Positions 1 to 5,898 of a DNA stretch of 6,347 nt are shown in pieces. The stretch's first letter is position 1, and every line of letters starts with the position of its first letter. The DNA is taken from assembly GCA_947169985.1 (NCBI GenBank), contig CAMVRW010000143.1:1-6347 (forward strand), given 5' to 3'. The notes under the pieces are model-generated. The model had not been told where the DNA came from and did no database searches. It was given only the letters and a program-made list of their open reading frames with translations. Source of the DNA: an uncultured Butyrivibrio sp. Its GTDB lineage: Bacteria > Bacillota > Clostridia > Lachnospirales > Lachnospiraceae. A program made the translations under genes and the position numbers.

Positions 1-907
1 AATTGATGTCGTGACGGTTCTTGATGCTGTTGCAGGCAAGACGGGCATGATCACAGGCAAGACCAATTTCGGACCTTCTGTCATCCATGTAGTATATGCC
101 AGCCTTTACTCTGACCTTTTTGTTTACGTCGTCAGCAAGAAGCATCTTTTTCTGGACGGCAACTACCTTATTCACTACCTCATCTTTGTTTCCTGCGGTA
201 CATACCACAAAGTGGTCATCAGAAAATCTTGAAATTATGCTTCCTACATTGAACTCGCCAAGAATTGCGTTGGCCAGATCGCACAACAGCTCATCACCAA
301 GCTTAAAGCCGTTTCTCTCATTGAAAAGTTTAAAATTTGGAATATCAAAGTGAACAAAAGAAATATCCTCTCTCCAGCTCTCATGGGAGCCAAGAAGGAT
401 CGATGCCTTCTGGTAGAAAAAAGACATATTAAGAAGGCCTGTCAGTTCATCGGTCTCAGCAGTATTGGTGAGAATCTCAGCCTCTGCAAAGGAATTCCGA
501 TTTTTGTTGAAGTACTCATTCTTGTCTACATCAACGATATAGACATAGAAAAAGCTCTTTCCATCCTCCCGGTGCAGGAGATGCCCAAAGTCCTCCACAT
601 ACCTCACATCACCGTTTTTTGTGATGATACGGTAGCGGATATAGTCATGTTTCTTTTCACCGAAAAGAGTCTGTGACTGGATCTGATTCTGTATCCTGTT
701 ATAGTCTTCAGGATGAACCATACCCTGGAAAGTACCGCCTGTATGTACTATGAACTCGCCCATGTTTTCGCAGCCATACATAGCAAGAACATTAGGGCCA
801 GCATAAAGAACGTTCTCATGGCCAGCCGCCTCATAAATAAAAAAGCCGCCCGGCAGACCGATTGGAATAATCCCACTTATCCCCGCGTCAAAAAATCTCT
901 TTTCCAT
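1..907 (-). CDS. PAS domain and degenerate GGDEF domain signalling protein, C-terminus cut by window edge
   Basis: An open frame of 302 codons runs from an ATG at 907 off the left edge without a stop. The start is fixed by an AGGAGGT ribosome binding site at 914-920. Residues about 20-130 resemble a PAS sensory fold of the PAS_3 type: GGFFIYE near the start, MVHPEDY at 63-69, ITKNGDVRYVEDFG at 95-108 and YVYIVDVD at 121-128. Residues about 150-300 are a GGDEF fold: TDELTGLLN at 152-160, FDIPNFKLFNEKNG at 187-200 and GDELL at 204-208. The signature loop is SDDHF (229-233) after R227, not GG(D/E)EF, and no RxxD inhibitory site precedes it. Diguanylate cyclase activity is therefore unlikely. In clostridial proteins of this kind the degenerate GGDEF domain is often followed by an EAL phosphodiesterase domain, which would lie beyond the edge; that is inference. 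No membrane segment or signal peptide is visible, so the protein is probably cytosolic. It has its own promoter and follows the phosphorylase terminator. Confidence 0.85.
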   Translation of the reverse strand, partial: MEKRFFDAGISGIIPIGLPGGFFIYEAAGHENVLYAGPNVLAMYGCENMGEFIVHTGGTFQGMVHPEDYNRIQNQIQSQTLFGEKKHDYIRYRIITKNGDVRYVEDFGHLLHREDGKSFFYVYIVDVDKNEYFNKNRNSFAEAEILTNTAETDELTGLLNMSFFYQKASILLGSHESWREDISFVHFDIPNFKLFNERNGFKLGDELLCDLANAILGEFNVGSIISRFSDDHFVVCTAGNKDEVVNKVVAVQKKMLLADDVNKKVRVKAGIYYMDDRRSEIGLACDHARLACNSIKNRHDIN

Positions 908-913
908 ACGCAC

Positions 914-958
914 ACCTCCTGTACGTATTATTATAACGCGTAAAAACGGAATTCTCCA
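914..958 (-). promoter_or_regulatory. Promoter and ribosome binding site of the PAS-GGDEF gene
   Basis: On the minus strand a TGGAGA -35 (953-958, 4 of 6 to consensus) is separated by 17 bp from a perfect TATAAT -10 (930-935). The predicted transcript would start near 923 and have a very short leader leading straight into AGGAGGT at 914-920. It lies between the upstream terminator and the ATG at 907, as expected for an independently transcribed gene. The assignment rests on consensus matching only. Confidence 0.55.
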
Positions 959-969
959 CATGTGTGCAT

Positions 970-1013
970 AAAAAAAGAGTGCTGATATACGGATTGCTCC
1001 GTATAAAGCACCC
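970..1013 (-). terminator. Intrinsic terminator after the phosphorylase gene
   Basis: Read on the minus strand, a two-part stem is visible: arms 1007-1013 and 977-983 (GGGTGCT with AGCACTC, one G-T pair), then arms 998-1005 and 986-993 (TATACGGA with TCCGTATA). They are separated by a small internal bulge and closed by a GCAA tetraloop at 994-997. A run of seven T follows at 970-976. It starts 14 bp after the phosphorylase stop codon, which is the right place for a rho-independent terminator. Confidence 0.9.
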
Positions 1014-1027
1014 TTTGAATCCCTATA

Positions 1028-3340
1028 TCAGCGAAGTTTCCAGATATCTCTGTTGTATTCCGCAATTGTTCTGTCGGAGGAGAAGTAGCCAGCCTTTGCA
1101 ATGTTGGTGAGCATCATTCTCTTCCACTTATCTCTCTTTTCATAATCAGCAAAGATCTCGTCCTTCTTGGCAATGTAGCTCTCAAGGTCGATAAGAGTCA
1201 TGAACCAGTCCTTGTTAAGGAGCTCATCCTGGAGTCTCTTAAGGTTCTCCTTATGGCCAACCTTCAGGCACTCTTTGCTGGTGATGAAGTCAACTGCTTC
1301 CTTGATCACCTTGCTCTTCTTGTAGTAATCCTTTGAAACGTAGTCAGCTTTCTTGTAGTGCTGGATTACCTCGTCTGCCTTTACACCGAAGATATAGATA
1401 TTGTCATCACCTACAAGGTCGTGGATCTCAACGTTCGCACCGTCATCTGTTCCAAGAGTTACAGCACCGTTAAGCATGAACTTCATGTTACTTGTGCCGG
1501 ATGCCTCTTTTGATGCAAGAGAGATCTGCTCTGATACATCACAGGCAGGAATGAGCTTCTCAGCATAGCTTACGTTGTAGTTCTCAACCATGATCACCTT
1601 CATGTACTGGTTAACATCAGGATCGTTGTTGATGATCTCCTGAAGAACCAAAAGAAGATGGATAATGTCTTTTGCTATAACATAAGCAGGAGCTGCCTTT
1701 GCACCAAAGATGAATGTAAGAGGTCTTGTAGGCTTCTTGCCACCCTTGATCTCCAGATATTTGTGAATGATGTAAAGGGCATTCATCTGCTGACGCTTGT
1801 ACTCGTGAAGTCTCTTTACCTGAATATCAAAGATTGATTCAGGATCAACTTCAACACCTTCATGCTCCTTAAGGTAAGCCACAAGCTCTTTCTTCTTCTG
1901 CATCTTGATGGATTCAAGCTCATTCAGAACATTCTCATCCTCGATGTGATCAAGAAGCTTCTCCAACTTGTTGGCATCCTTCTTGAAGCCGTCGCCAATT
2001 GTGGCTGAAAGGAAATCCGCAAGAGGATGGTTGCAAGAAAGAAGCCATCTTCTGAAGGTGATTCCGTTTGTCTTATTGTTGAACTTCTCAGGATAGAGCT
2101 TGTAGAAATCGTTAAGCTCTGAATCCTTGAGGATATCTGTATGGATTGCAGCAACACCATTGATTGAGAAACCATAATGGATGTCGATGAAAGCCATGTG
2201 TACTCTCTTATCCTTGTCGATGATCTGGATCTTTGGCTTTCTTGGGTACTTCTCGCGAATTCTCTTATCAAGTTCCTTGATGTAAGGAACAAGCTGAGGA
2301 ACTACCTTCTCAAGGTAAGAAAGTGGCCATGTCTCAAGGGCCTCAGCGAGGATAGTATGGTTTGTATATGCGCAGGTCTTGCTGACAACATCAATGGCGT
2401 CATCCATGCTGAACGCCTTATCCTCAACCAGGATCCTTACAAGCTCAGGGATGATCATGGTTGGGTGAGTATCGTTGATCTGGATAACAGCATGCTTATA
2501 GAGCTCGTGAAGATCGTACTGACGCTCCTTCTGCTCTCTAAGAATCAGCTGTGCAGCATTTGAAACAAGGAAGTACTCCTGGTAGATACGAAGGAGATTT
2601 CCAGCCTCATCTGAATCATCAGGGTACAGGAACAGTGTAAGGTTCTTGTCGATCTTGGTCTTGTCGAAATCTATGCCCTTCTTTACAAGGCTCTCATCAA
2701 CTGTCTCGATATCAAACAGACGCAGCTTATTTACTCCTGTATCATAGCCCACAACGTTCATGTTGTAGAGACGGGATACAACCTTCTTTTTGCCAAAAGA
2801 AACTTCGAAGGTAGTGTCAGTTTTCTCAAGCCATGACTGTTCTTCAATCCAGTCATTCTTTTCAGCACACTGAAGGTGATCCTTAAATACCTGCTTGAAA
2901 AGACCGAAGTGGTAGTTAAGACCGATTCCCTCTCCTGCCATTCCAAGGGTTGCAATTGAATCAAGGAAACATGCTGCAAGTCTTCCAAGTCCACCATTTC
3001 CGAGTGAAGGCTCAGGCTCGCACTCCTCGATGGCAGCCAGGCTCTTTCCGTTCTTCTCCAGGATCTCTTTTACCCTGTCATAGACGCGAAGGTTAATGAG
3101 ATTGTTGGAAAGAAGCTTACCGATAAGGAACTCCATTGAAATGTAGTAAACCTTCTTCTCCCCGTTGTATACTTCTGCAACATCCATAAGACGTGTTGTC
3201 ATCTCAAGAAGTATGTAATAGGTCTCCTGATCTGTGCAGTCCTTAAGGGTCTTACCAAACTTATCCTGGGCAAGCTCCTCAAGCTGGCCTTCAAGATTGG
3301 TAACCAGAACGTCTCGCTGCATGTTAGTGTGTTTAGCCAT
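1028..3340 (-). CDS. glgP: Alpha-glucan (glycogen/maltodextrin) phosphorylase
   Basis: A 770-residue GT35-family phosphorylase. It would release glucose-1-phosphate from the non-reducing ends of alpha-1,4-glucans (glycogen, starch fragments, maltodextrin) using phosphate and pyridoxal phosphate, in the cytosol. Family motifs appear in order: SMEFLIGK (68-75), [16 protein letters not shown] (113-128), GLNYHFGLF (140-148), NDTHPTM (289-295), [11 protein letters not shown] (326-336), [10 protein letters not shown] (423-432), [15 protein letters not shown] (503-517), FGAKAAP (545-551) and the cofactor loop [10 protein letters not shown] (612-621), where K620 is the expected pyridoxal phosphate lysine. 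The C-terminal SSDRTI...IWKLR ending is intact. Length is close to E. coli MalP (about 800); the N-terminus is short, without the phosphorylated serine segment of animal enzymes. Motif order resembles MalP as much as GlgP, so glycogen versus maltodextrin cannot be settled; malP is the alternative symbol. AGGAG at 3349-3353, 8 nt upstream, supports the ATG at 3340. Twin operators precede it and a LacI-family gene lies just upstream. Confidence 0.95.
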   Translation of the reverse strand: MAKHTNMQRDVLVTNLEGQLEELAQDKFGKTLKDCTDQETYYILLEMTTRLMDVAEVYNGEKKVYYISMEFLIGKLLSNNLINLRVYDRVKEILEKNGKSLAAIEECEPEPSLGNGGLGRLAACFLDSIATLGMAGEGIGLNYHFGLFKQVFKDHLQCAEKNDWIEEQSWLEKTDTTFEVSFGKKKVVSRLYNMNVVGYDTGVNKLRLFDIETVDESLVKKGIDFDKTKIDKNLTLFLYPDDSDEAGNLLRIYQEYFLVSNAAQLILREQKERQYDLHELYKHAVIQINDTHPTMIIPELVRILVEDKAFSMDDAIDVVSKTCAYTNHTILAEALETWPLSYLEKVVPQLVPYIKELDKRIREKYPRKPKIQIIDKDKRVHMAFIDIHYGFSINGVAAIHTDILKDSELNDFYKLYPEKFNNKTNGITFRRWLLSCNHPLADFLSATIGDGFKKDANKLEKLLDHIEDENVLNELESIKMQKKKELVAYLKEHEGVEVDPESIFDIQVKRLHEYKRQQMNALYIIHKYLEIKGGKKPTRPLTFIFGAKAAPAYVIAKDIIHLLLVLQEIINNDPDVNQYMKVIMVENYNVSYAEKLIPACDVSEQISLASKEASGTSNMKFMLNGAVTLGTDDGANVEIHDLVGDDNIYIFGVKADEVIQHYKKADYVSKDYYKKSKVIKEAVDFITSKECLKVGHKENLKRLQDELLNKDWFMTLIDLESYIAKKDEIFADYEKRDKWKRMMLTNIAKAGYFSSDRTIAEYNRDIWKLR

Positions 3341-3386
3341 TTTTGTTTCTCCTCTCGCACTTTTGTGGAACGCTTTTTTTCGTAGC

Positions 3387-3415
3387 TTTATATTTCTAGG
3401 AAAACGTTTTCTAAA
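3387..3415 (-). promoter_or_regulatory. Probable phosphorylase promoter
   Basis: On the minus strand a TTTAGA -35 (3410-3415, 4 of 6) and a TATAAA -10 (3387-3392, 5 of 6) are separated by exactly 17 bp. The predicted start near 3380 gives a leader of about 40 nt before the ATG at 3340. The proximal operator (3398-3412) fills the spacer and touches the -35, so a bound repressor would exclude RNA polymerase. A weaker alternative is TTGCGG (3451-3456), 17 bp, TACACT (3428-3433), whose spacer holds the distal operator. Confidence 0.55.
3398..3412. promoter_or_regulatory. Proximal LacI-family operator (O2) of the phosphorylase gene
   Basis: The site AGGAAAACGTTTTCT has a 12-bp perfect palindromic core (GAAAACGTTTTC, 3400-3411) centred on CG at 3405/3406, the classic architecture of a LacI-family operator. 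It lies in the promoter spacer of the phosphorylase gene. The first 14 bases are identical to the distal operator 40 bp away. It also differs from a degenerate catabolite-response element consensus at only one position, so CcpA binding is an alternative or additional reading. Confidence 0.75.
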
Positions 3416-3437
3416 TCATGTGAGTTTAGTGTAGCAC

Positions 3438-3452
3438 AGGAAAACGTTTTCC
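3438..3452. promoter_or_regulatory. Distal LacI-family operator (O1) of the phosphorylase gene
   Basis: A perfect 14-bp palindrome, GGAAAACGTTTTCC, occupies 3439-3452 with its CG centre at 3445/3446, exactly 40 bp from the centre of the proximal site. It begins 13 bp beyond the stop codon of the LacI-family gene. Forty bp is close to four helical turns, so dimers on both sites would sit on roughly the same face of the DNA. Confidence 0.78.
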
Positions 3453-3465
3453 GCAAGTTCTTTTT

Positions 3466-4455
3466 TCAGCAGATGATATCCTCGTATTTAAGTCTTACCA
3501 ACGTGTGAGGAATGGTGACCTTTCGGCCTTCCTCTCCCTGAAGCAGACGATTGAGTTCGTCCAGGGCAGCCTCAGAGATCTTCACAAAGTCCTGTTTGAC
3601 TGTGTTCATCTGTTTGCCCACATAGCCCATAAGAATGATTCCGTCAAAGCCGCAGACCGGACGGAAAATATCCATATCTATCAGGGCCTTCATGGCACCG
3701 ATAGCCATCATATCTGAGGCGCAGACTACGCAGTCGGTGTTCTTTGCATATTTCATAGCAAGCTGTCTTGCTTTAAGCTCTGAGAACTGCCCACAGCGTA
3801 CCGTCAGCTTAAGTTTCTTTTCCTCGCAAAGCTTCTTGATGCCTGCAAGGCGCTCAGCGGTGATATATCCTATCTCTTCGCCGGAGATGTAAAGGACCTT
3901 CTTGCACTTATTCTCTGTGATGGTCTTCTTGGCCACGTCGTACTGGGCCTTTGCGTTATCCACGCTGACGGATGATGTGGTAGCGTTGACCATTGGTGCA
4001 TCTATGACCACCATCTTGAAATGTCCGCTGTTTATCAGCTTGTGGACTACCTTGTCCTTAGTTGTCATGCCATAGACGATGATGCCCTTGATACCCTGGG
4101 ATTCAAAGTAGCTGGTGACTTCATCTACGGTCATGTCCTCAATCATGGAGGTGAAGACTGTGATAACATCCATCTGCAGCTCTTTTGCCCTGTGTACTGC
4201 ACCCGAGATATATTGCATGCTGATCTCGTCACTTGCCTGAGTGTTGAGATTCAGTTTGATAAGAAGTGCAACTCTTCCGGTCCTCTTGGAGGAAAGGCTC
4301 GCAGCTACTGCGTTTGGCACAAAGCCAAGCCTGTCAACCACGTCGTTGACCTTCTTTTTGGTTGCTTCGCTTACATTTGGATAATTGTTAAGGACCTTGG
4401 AAACTGTGGAGATTGCAACTCCTGCTTCCTTAGCCACATCCTTAATTGAAACCAT
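3466..4455 (-). CDS. LacI-family transcriptional repressor, probably of alpha-glucan metabolism
   Basis: A full-length 329-residue LacI/GalR-family regulator. The N-terminal helix-turn-helix is plain: VSIKDVAKEAGVAISTVSKVL (residues 2-22), followed by NNYPNVSEATKKKV and the hinge PNAVAASL (47-54). L54 aligns with the hinge leucine that PurR and LacI insert into the central CG of their operators, matching the CG-centred palindromes here. The rest is a periplasmic-binding-protein-like effector domain, with SVSVDN before the second lobe, CASDMMAIGAMKAL, and VCGFDG...NTVKQ, where many relatives have GFDD. The ATG at 4455 is preceded by GGAGT (4461-4465) at 5 nt. Its own leader carries a matching operator, as do the 125 bp before the phosphorylase gene, so it probably represses both and is relieved by a sugar or oligosaccharide. 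The effector is unknown, and MalR-like function is inferred from the neighbour only. No terminator separates it from the phosphorylase gene, so some read-through is possible. Confidence 0.93.
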   Translation of the reverse strand: MVSIKDVAKEAGVAISTVSKVLNNYPNVSEATKKKVNDVVDRLGFVPNAVAASLSSKRTGRVALLIKLNLNTQASDEISMQYISGAVHRAKELQMDVITVFTSMIEDMTVDEVTSYFESQGIKGIIVYGMTTKDKVVHKLINSGHFKMVVIDAPMVNATTSSVSVDNAKAQYDVAKKTITENKCKKVLYISGEEIGYITAERLAGIKKLCEEKKLKLTVRCGQFSELKARQLAMKYAKNTDCVVCASDMMAIGAMKALIDMDIFRPVCGFDGIILMGYVGKQMNTVKQDFVKISEAALDELNRLLQGEEGRKVTIPHTLVRLKYEDIIC

Positions 4456-4500
4456 ATGTTACTCCGTTCGTGAGTTATGATTTGTAATAATGGTGTTTTC

Positions 4501-4514
4501 GGAAATCGTTTTCC
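4501..4514. promoter_or_regulatory. Operator-like site (O3) in front of the LacI-family gene
   Basis: GGAAATCGTTTTCC matches the perfect distal phosphorylase operator at 13 of 14 positions, with the CG centre kept. It starts about 11 bp downstream of the predicted -10 of the lacI-family gene, covering the expected transcription start, where a bound repressor would block initiation. This is the basis for proposing autoregulation. Confidence 0.72.
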
Positions 4515-4525
4515 GTACACAATCT

Positions 4526-4554
4526 ATCTTAACCATTCCTTCCATTTTTGTCCA
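4526..4554 (-). promoter_or_regulatory. Probable promoter of the LacI-family gene
   Basis: On the minus strand a TGGACA -35 (4549-4554, 5 of 6) and a TAAGAT -10 (4526-4531, 4 of 6) are 17 bp apart. It lies between the fucO terminator and the operator at 4501-4514, so the regulator has its own transcription start. The -10 is weak and the call depends on consensus matching. Confidence 0.45.
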
Positions 4555-4581
4555 ATTAAAATAAAATGAAATCCGGGGGAT

Positions 4582-4612
4582 AAAAAAGGCCCCGGCATTA
4601 TCTGCCGGAGCC
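4582..4612 (-). terminator. Intrinsic terminator after fucO
   Basis: Read on the minus strand, GGCTCCGGC (4604-4612) pairs with GCCGGGGCC (4588-4596) over nine base pairs with one G-T pair and a 7-nt loop, followed by six T at 4582-4587. It starts 21 bp after the fucO stop codon. The GC-rich stem makes it a strong rho-independent terminator that should isolate fucO from the LacI-family gene downstream. Confidence 0.93.
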
Positions 4613-4633
4613 CGTAATTTGTGTGATTTTCTA

Positions 4634-5782
4634 TTATGCCATAAGCATTCTGAACATCTCGATAACCTGTTCCTTGGTTGCCTCTCTTGGGTTTCCTGGA
4701 TAGCAAGCATCATTGAGAGCGTCAGTAGCAAGAGTATCAAGATCCTCTTCCTTGATCTTATCAAGAGTTGTAGGAATTCCAACATCTGCTGAAAGCTTCT
4801 TAACAGCCTCGATAGCAGCATCTCTGTACTCTTCCTGGGACATATCGTCAACACCCTTTACGCCCATTGCTCTTGCAACTTCACGAAGTCTCTCGCCTGT
4901 GTACTCACGGTTGAACTCCATGGAGATTGGAAGGAACATTGCACATGCAACACCGTGTGGCGTGTCATAGTGAGCAGAAAGTGTGTGAGCCATAGCATGG
5001 TCAATACCAAGACCAACGTTTGAGAAGCCCATTCCTGCAATGTACTGTCCAAGAGCCATTCCTTCACGTCCTGACTGCTTGTTCTCTACTGCATCGCGGA
5101 GGTTCTGAGAGATAAGTCTGATAGCCTCTAAGTGGAACATATCTGTCATCTCCCATGCAGCTCTTGTTGTATATCCTTCGATAGCATGTGTAAGGGCATC
5201 CATACCTGTTGCAGCAGTAAGGCCCTTAGGCATTGAAGCCATCATCTCAGGATCAACTACAGCTACGATAGGCATATCATGTGTGTCTACACATACGAAT
5301 TTTCTTTCCTTCTCAACGTCAGTGATAACGTAGTTGATTGTAACCTCTGCAGCTGTTCCTGCTGTTGTAGGTACAGCAATGATAGGTACACAAGGATTCT
5401 TTGTAGGAGCAACTCCCTCAAGTGAACGAACATCAGCAAACTCAGGGTTTGTGATGATGATACCGATAGCCTTTGATGTGTCCATAGAAGAACCGCCACC
5501 AATTGCAACGATGCAGTCAGCTCCTGACTTCTTGAATGCTTCTACACCATTCTTAACGTTCTCGATTGTTGGATTGGGTTTGATATCTGAATAGATTTCG
5601 TAAGGGATTGAAGCCTTATCCAAAAGATCAGTAACCTTGCCGGTTACACCAAACTTTATAAGATCAGGATCTGAAGCAACAAATGCCTTCTTGAATCCTC
5701 TTGAATTGATCTCGGTAACTACCTCGCTGATAGCACCTGCACCATGATAAGATGTCTGATTAAGTGAAATTCTGTTAGCCAT
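4634..5782 (-). CDS. fucO: Lactaldehyde reductase / L-1,2-propanediol oxidoreductase (iron-dependent alcohol dehydrogenase)
   Basis: A 382-residue group III metal-dependent alcohol dehydrogenase, very close in sequence and length to E. coli FucO: shared stretches include IAIGGGS-like 93-98, NPEFADVRSLEG (112-123), TTAGTAAEVTINYVITD (139-155), RKFVCVD (160-166), GQYIAGMGFSNVGLG (245-259) and GNPREAT (363-369). FucO reduces L-lactaldehyde to 1,2-propanediol with NADH during anaerobic fucose or rhamnose use. The iron ligands expected from E. coli FucO (D196, H200, H263, H277) are present as D195, H199, H262 and H276, and H266 matches the catalytic histidine H267. The GGGS nucleotide loop is at 95-98. 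The ATG at 5782 follows AAGGAGG (5787-5793) at 4 nt, a tight spacing. It is a single-gene transcription unit with a promoter, a Rex-type site and a terminator. No fucose or rhamnose genes or microcompartment shell genes are in the window, so the physiological substrate may be another short aldehyde or alcohol. Confidence 0.92.
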   Translation of the reverse strand: MANRISLNQTSYHGAGAISEVVTEINSRGFKKAFVASDPDLIKFGVTGKVTDLLDKASIPYEIYSDIKPNPTIENVKNGVEAFKKSGADCIVAIGGGSSMDTSKAIGIIITNPEFADVRSLEGVAPTKNPCVPIIAVPTTAGTAAEVTINYVITDVEKERKFVCVDTHDMPIVAVVDPEMMASMPKGLTAATGMDALTHAIEGYTTRAAWEMTDMFHLEAIRLISQNLRDAVENKQSGREGMALGQYIAGMGFSNVGLGIDHAMAHTLSAHYDTPHGVACAMFLPISMEFNREYTGERLREVARAMGVKGVDDMSQEEYRDAAIEAVKKLSADVGIPTTLDKIKEEDLDTLATDALNDACYPGNPREATKEQVIEMFRMLMA

Positions 5783-5817
5783 ATTTCCTCCTTCATTCTT
5801 TTCCCAACTGTATTGTG

Positions 5818-5833
5818 TGTTAATTATTTAACA
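5818..5833. promoter_or_regulatory. Rex-type redox repressor operator in the fucO leader
   Basis: TGTTAATTATTTAACA is a perfect inverted repeat (TGTTAA, 4 bp, TTAACA) and matches 16 of 18 positions of the known Rex consensus TTGTTAANNNNTTAACAA; only the outermost base on each side differs. It begins about 11 bp downstream of the fucO -10, overlapping the early transcribed region, a typical repressor position. Rex represses fermentative NADH-consuming genes in Clostridia when NADH is low, which fits an NADH-linked alcohol dehydrogenase. Binding itself is inferred. Confidence 0.75.
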
Positions 5834-5844
5834 GCACTGAAATA

Positions 5845-5853
5845 ATTATAGCA
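5845..5853 (-). promoter_or_regulatory. Extended -10 promoter of fucO
   Basis: On the minus strand a perfect TATAAT (5845-5850) is preceded by TGC (5851-5853), giving an extended -10 element. No recognisable -35 is found at 16-18 bp (TTATTT at 17 bp matches only two positions), so the promoter may rely on the extended -10 or on an activator bound just upstream. The predicted start is near 5838 and the leader is about 55 nt. Confidence 0.6.
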
Positions 5854-5873
5854 TTCAGGAATTGAGGAAATAA

Positions 5874-5897
5874 GTTACAGTTATGTCAATTTGTAAC
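5874..5897. repeat. Inverted repeat GTTACA-N12-TGTAAC upstream of the fucO promoter
   Basis: Six-base perfect arms at 5874-5879 and 5892-5897 flank a 12-bp centre, lying directly between the TetR-family stop codon (5899-5901) and the -35 position of fucO. Dyad symmetry at this position fits a regulator binding site, perhaps for the neighbouring TetR-family protein. It could alternatively form a weak hairpin after the regulator gene, but the stem is AT-rich, the loop is large and only a broken T-rich tract follows, so it is a poor terminator. Confidence 0.4.
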
Positions 5898-5898
5898 C

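Noticed and set aside
11..943. Several plus-strand open frames of 73-108 codons opposite the PAS-GGDEF gene
   Set aside because: They lie antisense to a gene with clear domain motifs, overlap one another, and show no recognisable protein features or proper ribosome binding sites.
3366..3383. A possible third operator (GGAACGCTTTTTTT) near the phosphorylase start
   Set aside because: The two halves around CG do not mirror each other and the match to GGAAAACGTTTTCC is poor; the T-rich run explains the resemblance.
3438..3466. The distal operator palindrome as a terminator for the LacI-family gene
   Set aside because: On the minus strand the palindrome is not followed by a T tract. The T-run at 3460-3466 lies on the other strand and is separated from the palindrome.
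4459..4854. Minus-strand open frame of 131 codons covering the fucO 3' end, the terminator and the lacI-family leader
   Set aside because: It runs through the fucO coding sequence in another frame, through a strong terminator and through the operator region, and its protein is low-complexity with no family resemblance.
5884..5889. Perfect TTGACA on the minus strand as the -35 of fucO
   Set aside because: It is 33 bp from the TATAAT at 5845-5850, far beyond the usual 16-18 bp, and no good -10 lies at the right distance from it (CTCAAT matches only three positions).
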